64,000 nt of DNA from positions 1-64,000 of the forward strand of contig JAFEAY010000012.1 in assembly GCA_018266175.1 (NCBI GenBank). The letters run 5' to 3'. The notes beneath the pieces are model-generated. The model was given only the letters and a program-made list of their open reading frames with translations, was not told the origin of the DNA and made no database searches. The stretch's first letter is position 1. Every line of letters begins with the position of its first letter. A program made the translations under genes and the position numbers. Below, piece by piece: positions 57,227 through 64,000 of this stretch. This DNA comes from Candidatus Dependentiae bacterium. GTDB taxonomy: Bacteria > Babelota > Babeliae > Babelales > RVW-14.

Positions 57227-59026
57227 ATGAGTTTTAAGCAACGCTTAGATATTCGAAATATCGCTATTATAGCACACGTGGATCATGGAAAAACAACCTT
57301 GGTCGACGAAATGTTGAAACAATCCGGCACCTGCGGGAGCGATACCGTTGATCGAGTCATGGACTCAGGCGATATCGAACGCGAACGCGGAATTACCATT
57401 CTTGCAAAAAATACTTCAATCCGCTTGCCAAACGCAACTATCAATATCGTTGATACCCCTGGTCACATGGACTTTGGTGGAGAAGTTGAACGTACCTTGC
57501 AAATGGTTGAAGGCTTCATGTTGCTTGTTGATGCCGCAGAGGGTCCACTTCCAGGTACTCGATTTGTACTGCAGAAAGCATTACAACTCAATCTCAAGCC
57601 CATTGTACTGATCAATAAAATTGATCGTAAAGATGCTGACATTGAGCGTACTGAACGTATGGTTCATGATCTTTTCCTTGATCTTGCAACCTGCGAAGAG
57701 CAACTTGATTTCCCAGTTTTCTATGGCTCTTCACGTAATGGTTATGCATCACAAGATCCATTGAAACTTGAAGGTACCATGCAGCCTCTTTTTGATGGAA
57801 TTCTTGAGCACATTCCAGTTCCAAAACAAGAAACTGATGATCTTCGTATTTTGATTACAAACTTGGATCATTCAGATTTCCTTGGCCGTATCGCAATTGG
57901 AAGAATCTTTAGTGGTTCAATTTCTGTTGGCGGACCGTTTATTCCATGTAAAGATGAATGGGTTGGTAAAACATCAAAGATCACAAAGCTGTATAAATTT
58001 GATGGTATTAAACGAGCTGAAACTGAGAGTGCTCAATTTGGCGATATCGTTGCAATCGCTGGTGTTGATGAAGACATTCAAATTGGTACCACCATTTGTG
58101 ATGTCGACAAACCAAACCCAGTTCCGTACGTTGCAATTGACGAACCAACACTTTCGATTCTCTTCTCAGTAAACAACTCACCATTTGCAGGACGTGAAGG
58201 CAAATTGCTGACATCCCGACAAATTCGTGAACGGCTCTACAAAGAATTAAAAATAAACTTGGCATTGCGCGTTGAAGATACCGACACTCCTGAAACCTTC
58301 AAGGTATCAGGCCGTGGTCAATTGCATCTTGGCATCTTGGTTGAAACCATGCGTCGCGAAGGCTTTGAACTTCAACTTTCAGCACCTGAAGTAATTTGTA
58401 AAATGGTTGACGGCGTTAAGTACGAACCAATAGAATTACTCACAGTTGATGTTGAAGAAGCTCACCAAGGCGTGATTATGGAAAATCTTGGCAAACGCCG
58501 AGCATTGCTCCAAAACATGGAACACCATGGAACACAGAAAGTTCGCCTTGAATTTAAAATTCCTGCACGAGGATTAATCGGTTTCAGAAGCCAATTCTTG
58601 ACCGATACACGCGGCACCGGCTTAATGAACCATCGTTTTGATTCATACCAACCCCATGCTGGTGAAATTCCATCACGTACCCGTGGTGCAATGATCTCCA
58701 TGGAAATGGGACAAACCACTGCGTATGCGCTTGATGGCCTTCAGCCTCGTGGAATTCTCTTTGTCTCTCCTGGTGAAGACGTTTACGAAGGTATGATTAT
58801 TGGTGAACACAGCCGAGAAAATGACCTTGATGTTAACCCAACCAAGAAAAAGAAGCTCACCAACATGCGTGCTTCTGGCTCTGATGATGCAGTAAAAATT
58901 GCACCTGCACGGGTTATGAACTTGGAAACATCACTTGACTGGATTAACAGCGATGAGCTTATCGAAGTTACACCAAAGTCAATTCGCTTACGTAAGTATC
59001 ATTTGAAAGCTGGCTCTCGTAAATAA
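57227..59026 (+). CDS. typA: Ribosome-associated GTPase TypA/BipA
   Basis: 599 residues, normal length. G1 AHVDHGKTT (16-24), the switch region DSGDIERERGITILAKN, G3 DTPGHMDFGGEVER, G4 NKID, then EF-G-like domains and the TypA-specific C-terminal part (SRTRGAMISMEMGQTTAYAL, GMIIGEHSRENDLDVNP, NMRASGSDDAVKI). It acts in late 50S assembly and stress or low-temperature growth. GAGG lies upstream of the ATG. Single gene between two terminators. Confidence 0.98.
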   Translation: MSFKQRLDIRNIAIIAHVDHGKTTLVDEMLKQSGTCGSDTVDRVMDSGDIERERGITILAKNTSIRLPNATINIVDTPGHMDFGGEVERTLQMVEGFMLLVDAAEGPLPGTRFVLQKALQLNLKPIVLINKIDRKDADIERTERMVHDLFLDLATCEEQLDFPVFYGSSRNGYASQDPLKLEGTMQPLFDGILEHIPVPKQETDDLRILITNLDHSDFLGRIAIGRIFSGSISVGGPFIPCKDEWVGKTSKITKLYKFDGIKRAETESAQFGDIVAIAGVDEDIQIGTTICDVDKPNPVPYVAIDEPTLSILFSVNNSPFAGREGKLLTSRQIRERLYKELKINLALRVEDTDTPETFKVSGRGQLHLGILVETMRREGFELQLSAPEVICKMVDGVKYEPIELLTVDVEEAHQGVIMENLGKRRALLQNMEHHGTQKVRLEFKIPARGLIGFRSQFLTDTRGTGLMNHRFDSYQPHAGEIPSRTRGAMISMEMGQTTAYALDGLQPRGILFVSPGEDVYEGMIIGEHSRENDLDVNPTKKKKLTNMRASGSDDAVKIAPARVMNLETSLDWINSDELIEVTPKSIRLRKYHLKAGSRK

Positions 59027-59065
59027 GAGTACCGAGCACTGATGCTTATTATAGTATTGAAAATT

Positions 59066-59101
59066 AAAAAGCCGCTCTGTTTAACGCAGAGCGGCTTTTT
59101 T
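59066..59101. terminator. Bidirectional terminator after typA
   Basis: AAAAAGCCGCTCTG pairs exactly with CAGAGCGGCTTTTT around a 7-base loop; the A and T tracts give a T run on both strands, serving both typA and the convergent antiporter gene. Confidence 0.92.
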
Positions 59102-59148
59102 CTACTCATTAATAATTAATGCAGAACTTGTGTATCCAACCATCACGT

Positions 59149-60729
59149 TCAACTTAATTTACTCAACGTTTTAATCATCGTAATACTTATTACAATCCCT
59201 AAAGCAACAGCTGTACACGCAGTAAGCAAAATTCCATACGTTTGAATCATAAAACCTGCAGTAAAAAATGCTATCGCCGATGCGATAACGGATGGAAAAG
59301 CATATTGGATTTGTGCTTTAACCAAATCAAAATGATATGAGCCGGCACTTGCGCTGGAAAGAAGCATAATATCTGCAATTGGTGAAAGATGGTTTCCCGC
59401 AACAGCTCCTGAGATAATGGCCGCAATCAAAGGGAAAACAATTGTAATTTGGTCTGGAGTTACCGGAATAGCTCCTGGCACAAATGATGCCAACATTGGA
59501 ATAGCAATAGCAATCAGTAGACCAATGGTACCCCAAGCAGAACCCATAGTTGCAGAAATAAGCGTTGCAAGCAGGAAAAATATTCCAGGTAATAACGAGA
59601 TAGTAATATGACCAATCAACAAGCCTGCAAGATAATTTCCAGTCGCAAGATCATTTTTCAACAAAGCGCTCAATGTCCAGATTAAAACCAACACCATGAT
59701 TGATGGAAGCATCAGCATAGCACCAGAACGTACAACATCAGGGATCATAGAAATTTTCAGCTTTTTGCGCATGAATAAATAGACCATACCAATGAGCGTT
59801 GCACAACAACTGCCAAGAAAAAGTGCAATCGGAATACGACCAAACCCAAGATAGGCAATGCCGATAATAACCGTAACAAAAAGCGTAACAAGAGGAAGTA
59901 AGAAATCCCATATTGAACTGTTGTGCATCTGAGCAGCATCAACCACCTTCATGCGCCTAGTAAGGGCAATTTTACCACCAAAGAGATTGCCGGTTCGCGC
60001 TGCTTCTTCTTCATGACACTTCAATGTTCCATACGATGTACGCGTCAACACCATAAACCAAAGCGATGCTATTGTTATGAGCGCATAAAATAAAAATGGA
60101 ATCGCCATGAGGTAGGCATAAAACGGATCAGCGAGTAGAACAGTACCTTCTTGCATGACCGTTGAAATACCTGACTGTCGCAACTGCATGATGATATCTG
60201 CCGACCAGCTTGAGATAGGGCAAAGAACTGCAAGTGGTGCTGCAATAGCACTCACAAGCAAGGCAAGCTTTACGCGTGGAATTTTGAACTGGTCGATAAT
60301 GGGCTGCATCACCGAACCAACCGTTAAGCTACCAAAATAGTCATCAACAAAGAAAAGGTGCGACATCATAAGACTTGCCACTTCTGCATTTTTTGCATTT
60401 TTAAGTCGATTTCTCAGTGCTTGACCATATGCAAAAGCTCCGCCTGTTTGCGTTATCAATTCAATCATGATGCCAAGAACAATTAAAAAAAGACAAATAA
60501 AAAGATACCAGGCAGACCAAAAACTTTCCCACGAGGTAAGATAGCCTAATTCAGTTGCATTCCAAATTCTCACACCAACGGTGGTCAAAGCCGGTTTTAA
60601 TTGAAAGTCATGAAGGATGAGTGCTGCAGATAGAATGCTGACACCTAGAGAAAAAACAATGCGTCGTGTTAAAATTGCCAACACAACCACCAACAATGGT
60701 GGCATGAGCACAAGCCAGCTTATCTGCAT
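59149..60729 (-). CDS. nhaC: Na+/H+ antiporter, NhaC family
   Basis: 526 residues with about 11-13 membrane segments. The family core is clear: FVDDYFGSLTVGSVMQPIID, then PRVKLALLVSAIAAPLAVLC, then PISSWSADI, and later the GNHLSPIADIMLLSSASA motif with the conserved His and Asp. It probably exchanges Na+ or an organic cation for H+ at the inner membrane; some NhaC-like proteins exchange malate/lactate, so the substrate is not fixed. AAAGG precedes the ATG. Single gene. Confidence 0.85.
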   Translation of the reverse strand: MQISWLVLMPPLLVVVLAILTRRIVFSLGVSILSAALILHDFQLKPALTTVGVRIWNATELGYLTSWESFWSAWYLFICLFLIVLGIMIELITQTGGAFAYGQALRNRLKNAKNAEVASLMMSHLFFVDDYFGSLTVGSVMQPIIDQFKIPRVKLALLVSAIAAPLAVLCPISSWSADIIMQLRQSGISTVMQEGTVLLADPFYAYLMAIPFLFYALITIASLWFMVLTRTSYGTLKCHEEEAARTGNLFGGKIALTRRMKVVDAAQMHNSSIWDFLLPLVTLFVTVIIGIAYLGFGRIPIALFLGSCCATLIGMVYLFMRKKLKISMIPDVVRSGAMLMLPSIMVLVLIWTLSALLKNDLATGNYLAGLLIGHITISLLPGIFFLLATLISATMGSAWGTIGLLIAIAIPMLASFVPGAIPVTPDQITIVFPLIAAIISGAVAGNHLSPIADIMLLSSASAGSYHFDLVKAQIQYAFPSVIASAIAFFTAGFMIQTYGILLTACTAVALGIVISITMIKTLSKLS

Positions 60730-60901
60730 GATGACCTTTCAGATCGCTTAATTTTTTTAGCTTAACCATGCAAGCAAGTTTATCGTAAAAATATACAAAA
60801 ATAAAAAATGTAGAACAAACTCTTAGAGATTCATTGGTCTCTTGTATAGACTCAAACCAAAGATAAAACGTAATTACCACCTATTATGATTGACAGTATC
60901 T

Positions 60902-61000
60902 TTGGTTTTTATACATAAATCCGCAATTTTAACCTTGTTTTTTATACATAAACTCGATAAAGTTAGTTTGGTTTTTATACATTGAACCTGAAAATAGAAA
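60902..61000 (+). repeat. Three contiguous 33-bp direct repeats upstream of the second DUF4143 ATPase gene
   Basis: Units begin at 60902, 60935 and 60968, each opening with TTGGTTTTTATACAT (TTGTTTTTTATACAT in the middle copy). The first 15-18 bases are conserved and the rest varies. Spacing is exactly 33 bp, about three helical turns, and the last unit ends nine bases before the start codon. It looks like a cooperative protein-binding array. Confidence 0.8.
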
Positions 61001-61009
61001 TGAGTGCCA

Positions 61010-62362
61010 ATGAAACGAATAATCGATTTCTTTTTGCAAGAATGGAAAAATGAAGCATTCAACCGAAAGCCATTATTACTCCGTGGCGCACGACAGGTTG
61101 GCAAAACTCACGCTGCAAGAAACTTAGGTGCATCATTTAAACAGTTTGTTGAAATTAACTTAGAGTCTGATGAAAACGCTCGAAAAATATTATCCCAAGA
61201 TCTTGATCCAAAGAGAATGGTATTTCAGCTTTCAGAGTACCTTGGAAAAGAAATCATTCCCGGTTCAACATTACTCTTTATCGATGAGATCCAAATAGTT
61301 CCACAAGCAATTATTGCCTTGCGTTATTTTTATGAAATAATGCCCGAGTTACACGTTATTGCCGCAGGCTCTCTTTTGGATTTTGCGATCGAACAAGTGG
61401 GGATGCCCGTTGGCAGAATTTCGAGCCTGTATATGTACCCTATGTCGTTTTTTGAATTTGTGGTTGCTCTTGGGCATGAACGATGGGCGCAAACAATTTT
61501 GGAACACAATCCTACCGATCCGCTTTTTGATGGACTTCATGATAAGTTACTGGCACTTGTTGGAACGTACTTGGCTTTGGGCGGCATGCCAGCTGCAGTG
61601 AATACATGGATGCAAACACAAACGTCACGTAGTGTAAAAAAAGTACATAGCGACCTCCTTGATTCCTATCAACAAGATTTCAATAAATATGCCGCAAAGA
61701 GACAAATCAAATATCTTGATGCTCTCTTTGCGCATGCTTTATCGCAACTGAGTAATAAGTTTATGTACAGTAAAATTGGTGATTACCAAAAAAGAGAACT
61801 TGAGCCTGCGCTTGAGCTTTTACAAAAGGCCGGACTTTTTCATCCTGTTACTCGAAGTGCTGGTCAAGGAATACCAATTGGATCTGAAGCATATCTTAAT
61901 GACTTTAAAATTATTTTCTTAGATGTTGGACTCAGTCAAGCAGCGCTGAATCTGGATATCGTACCATGGTTTCTTGACCCGCTTACTACCTTTGTCAACA
62001 AGGGAGAACTTGTAGAAGCTTTTGTTGGACAAGAGCTCTTGGCTTATGCTGATCCAATAGCAAAGAATCGCCTCTTTTATTGGCGGAAAGAAGAACGCAA
62101 TAGCCAAGCTGAAATTGATTACCTCGTACAAGTAAAAGAGAGCGTGGTTCCTATTGAGGTTAAGGCGGGCAGAAGCTTGAGAATAAAAAGTATGCATATA
62201 TTTTTAGACTCTCATACTCAATCAACATATGGTATGCGATTTTCTTCACACAACTATAAACAAGACGAAAGGGTGTGGACATTTCCACTCTACGCTGTTG
62301 TAAAACCTTTTTATGATGCACATGAAGAAATACGCAAAGCATTACTGAACTTAATTGCTTAA
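61010..62362 (+). CDS. AAA ATPase with C-terminal DUF4143 nuclease-like domain (second copy)
   Basis: 450 residues from the ATG at 61010; a GTG two codons earlier is possible and no strong ribosome site separates them. Walker A GARQVGKT is near residues 26-33, Walker B LLFIDEIQIVP near 87-97, the sensor region VIAAGSLLDFA follows, and the C-terminal part has EIDYLVQVKESVVPIEVKAG, a PD-(D/E)xK-like site. It is distant from the 15.7 kb relative: longer, with a different leader (33-bp direct repeats in place of a dyad). The role of this family is unsettled. Confidence 0.9.
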   Translation: MKRIIDFFLQEWKNEAFNRKPLLLRGARQVGKTHAARNLGASFKQFVEINLESDENARKILSQDLDPKRMVFQLSEYLGKEIIPGSTLLFIDEIQIVPQAIIALRYFYEIMPELHVIAAGSLLDFAIEQVGMPVGRISSLYMYPMSFFEFVVALGHERWAQTILEHNPTDPLFDGLHDKLLALVGTYLALGGMPAAVNTWMQTQTSRSVKKVHSDLLDSYQQDFNKYAAKRQIKYLDALFAHALSQLSNKFMYSKIGDYQKRELEPALELLQKAGLFHPVTRSAGQGIPIGSEAYLNDFKIIFLDVGLSQAALNLDIVPWFLDPLTTFVNKGELVEAFVGQELLAYADPIAKNRLFYWRKEERNSQAEIDYLVQVKESVVPIEVKAGRSLRIKSMHIFLDSHTQSTYGMRFSSHNYKQDERVWTFPLYAVVKPFYDAHEEIRKALLNLIA

Positions 62363-62505
62363 GCTCCTACACTAAAATTAATACGCTCAATAAAATATTG
62401 TATGCTAAACTATTACACATTCCGAACATTTTGCGATACCCTAATGCCCTGAGCTATGAAAGAGCTCCTAAAGCATTGCTAACAAATTGGTTTTTAAAGG
62501 TAATC

Positions 62506-62955
62506 GTGAGTCAATCACTCAATACTATTTTGCAAGCTATTATTCCTCCTGAGCACCAATGGAAGCTGACGCTTTTCAAACATTGGGATGAAATTATTGG
62601 TGATATGCGTGACAAAGTGATCATCCAAGAAATCAAAGATTCTGTGCTCTTCCTTGCGGTCTCTCATCCCGCTTGGGCGCACGAACTCTTTCTTCTCACT
62701 CCTTTGCTTAAGCAAAAAATAAACTCGTATCTAGTAAAAGATCAAATAAAAACGATACGCTTAAATGTGAAAACATTTCAACCCACAGGCTCACAGCGAA
62801 AAAAAGTATATAACGCTGAACAAGCACCCTTGATCAACATTCCTCCATCACGCCAAGAGCAAGCTTTATTGAGCCGTGTTGCTAACCATGAGCTGCGCGA
62901 CGCACTCTGCGGTTTTTTACTGCGATGCAAGCGTCAGAAGAAGGAGTCGTTATGA
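62506..62955 (+). CDS. DUF721 (DciA-like) protein
   Basis: 149 residues from a GTG at 62506 with AAAGG five bases upstream; the frame is open from a TTG at 62398, which would add 36 residues lacking family similarity. The DUF721 pattern is clear: WKLTLFKHWDEIIGDMRDKV, then SVLFLAVSHPAWAHELFLLT. Some DUF721 proteins (DciA) load the replicative helicase, but the zinc-less short form here is only generally related. Its stop overlaps the next start by four bases (ATGA), so translation is coupled to the TPR gene. Confidence 0.8.
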   Translation: MSQSLNTILQAIIPPEHQWKLTLFKHWDEIIGDMRDKVIIQEIKDSVLFLAVSHPAWAHELFLLTPLLKQKINSYLVKDQIKTIRLNVKTFQPTGSQRKKVYNAEQAPLINIPPSRQEQALLSRVANHELRDALCGFLLRCKRQKKESL

Positions 62956-64000
62956 TGAACATTAAGCGAAGTATTCTTATCGGTATAATCTTTGGCCTTG
63001 TTATACAAGAACAATCTTGGGCAAAGGCTAAAAATCGTAAAGCAATGAGTACCGTTGAAAATCAAGAAGTAGATGATGCTGAACAAGAAAATGAACTTTC
63101 ATTCACCGAAGTAAGCGATCACAGTGGGTCTCAAAAAGATCATCAACGTCTTTATTTTTTATACCTCAAAGCGAGCTACCTTCATGCTCGAGGCCAAATC
63201 AAAGAAGCTGCGGATGCATTTCAGGCACTACTTCAGCACAATCCACCATCATATGTTTATGATGGCTACCTAACGCTTCTTTTTGACATCGGACAATTTC
63301 AAAAAATTATTTCGCTTATTGAAACTCAAGAACATCTATTTAAGCGAGTTTTAAAAAACAATCTTGACCTCCAGTTGCTTGTTGCACAATCATACATCCA
63401 TCTCAATCAAGATCAGAAGGCCTCAACCTTGCTGGTCTCCTTGGCAAAAAACCATCCCGAAAATGCACAGATAGCCTATTACGCTGCAGTTGCGCTCCTT
63501 AAAAGTGGTCAACTGGTGCAAGCACACCAATTTATTGATGGGTGCTTAAATAATGCAGACCTCCAGGCTAAGCACTTTCTTTTTTATTTTCTTAAATCAA
63601 AAATTTGTATGAGTCAAAATAATATGCCTCAAGCGCTTGCTCATATAGAAAAAAGCCTTGAAAAATTCCCTAAATTTGATCGTGGTTGGTTACTGCGCGG
63701 CATGCTGATGGAACAACAAGGCAAAATTAACGAAGCAATAAAAGGATATAAAAACTTTCTTGATCTTGTTGGTCGGGACATGATGGTTGAAAAACAGCTT
63801 ATTCAGCTGCTTTTTTCTCAAAAGCGTTTTAGTGAAGCTGCAAACTATCTTGAAAAAATTAAAAGTGAAACACCGGAATACTTCTTTGATCTTGCACTGA
63901 TTCAACACAAAGGGGGCGATTGCAATGCAGCTCTTTCCAATATCAGCAAGGCACTTAAATGCAATCCCGATTTTCAACAAGCTCGGTTACTGAAAATTGA
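62952..64000 (+). CDS. Secreted TPR-repeat protein (3' end outside window)
   Basis: The ATG at 62952 overlaps the DUF721 stop. The frame stays open to the window end (349 residues seen). Signal peptide RSILIGIIFGLVIQEQSWA, then a short acidic segment. TPR units follow, for example YLHARGQIKEAADAFQALLQ, GWLLRGMLMEQQGKINEAIK and LIQHKGGDCNAALSNISKAL, at about 34-residue spacing. TPR solenoids bind proteins; a periplasmic assembly role is likely but not shown. Confidence 0.85.
   Translation, partial: MMNIKRSILIGIIFGLVIQEQSWAKAKNRKAMSTVENQEVDDAEQENELSFTEVSDHSGSQKDHQRLYFLYLKASYLHARGQIKEAADAFQALLQHNPPSYVYDGYLTLLFDIGQFQKIISLIETQEHLFKRVLKNNLDLQLLVAQSYIHLNQDQKASTLLVSLAKNHPENAQIAYYAAVALLKSGQLVQAHQFIDGCLNNADLQAKHFLFYFLKSKICMSQNNMPQALAHIEKSLEKFPKFDRGWLLRGMLMEQQGKINEAIKGYKNFLDLVGRDMMVEKQLIQLLFSQKRFSEAANYLEKIKSETPEYFFDLALIQHKGGDCNAALSNISKALKCNPDFQQARLLKI

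Noticed and set aside
60902-61000. CRISPR-like array
   Set aside because: The units are contiguous with no unique spacers between conserved repeats, only three copies, and no cas genes nearby.
60874-61104. Minus-strand open frame with an 11-residue repeat (CIKTK, CIKNK)
   Set aside because: It is only the antisense reading of the 33-bp direct repeats, which keep frame because 33 is divisible by three; there is no ribosome site.
1-64000. tRNA, rRNA, tmRNA or RNase P genes
   Set aside because: I looked through the intergenic stretches for T-arm-like and conserved core sequences and saw none; a covariance-model search would settle it.

Overview
The window is a stretch of bacterial chromosome, dense in genes and AT-rich (roughly 40% GC by eye), with a Gram-negative envelope: a class A penicillin-binding protein, MurJ, LolD, a beta-barrel outer-membrane protein and many Sec signal peptides. 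Much of the rest codes for large secreted proteins built from eukaryote-like repeats (ankyrin, WD40/beta-propeller, C2H2 zinc fingers), with only a thin set of housekeeping genes. This mix suggests a host-associated bacterium with a reduced genome. Candidatus Dependentiae (TM6/Babeliae) is my best guess, but that is inference: no rRNA gene or other firm marker is present. I found no rRNA, tRNA or CRISPR, and no stretch over 300 bases lacks a gene.

Layout. 1-5.9 kb: a tandem pair of secreted proteins (beta-helix plus seven-bladed propeller; the first is cut by the window edge) and a secreted helical protein of unknown role. 5.95-6.1 kb: a palindromic intergenic repeat element. 6.1-16.9 kb: glycyl-tRNA synthetase, two ankyrin proteins, alanyl-tRNA synthetase, a third ankyrin protein, a class A PBP, and an AAA/DUF4143 ATPase behind a 20-bp perfect inverted repeat. 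17-28.1 kb: a probable four-gene minus-strand operon with three paralogous secreted proteins of 1000-1150 residues followed by an outer-membrane barrel; I see no family name for these. 28.3-40.3 kb: murJ, a 1161-residue secreted protein, an 1857-residue secreted protein whose N-terminus looks like pyruvate phosphate dikinase/PEP synthase, and a secreted zinc-finger protein. 40.4-44 kb: lolD with a small coupled gene, and lon. 44-52 kb: a small ankyrin-like protein, a membrane-anchored protein, an OPT-like transporter carrying an in-frame repeat insertion, a TroA-type metal ABC transporter operon, and a second secreted zinc-finger protein. 52-56 kb: an XRE/S24 regulator and two duplicated secreted WD40 proteins. 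56.3-64 kb: rpsF, rpsR, typA, an NhaC antiporter, a second DUF4143 ATPase behind three 33-bp direct repeats, a DUF721 protein and a TPR protein cut by the window end.

How the parts fit. The housekeeping genes look ordinary. The likely novelty is the exported protein inventory. Each paralogue set keeps a similar N-terminal signal and a conserved extreme C-terminus while the middle diverges, as expected of surface or host-facing proteins that expand by tandem duplication. The 17-28 kb cluster is the strongest candidate for an undescribed system. The two ATPases with quite different repeat-rich leaders are the best candidates for new regulation.
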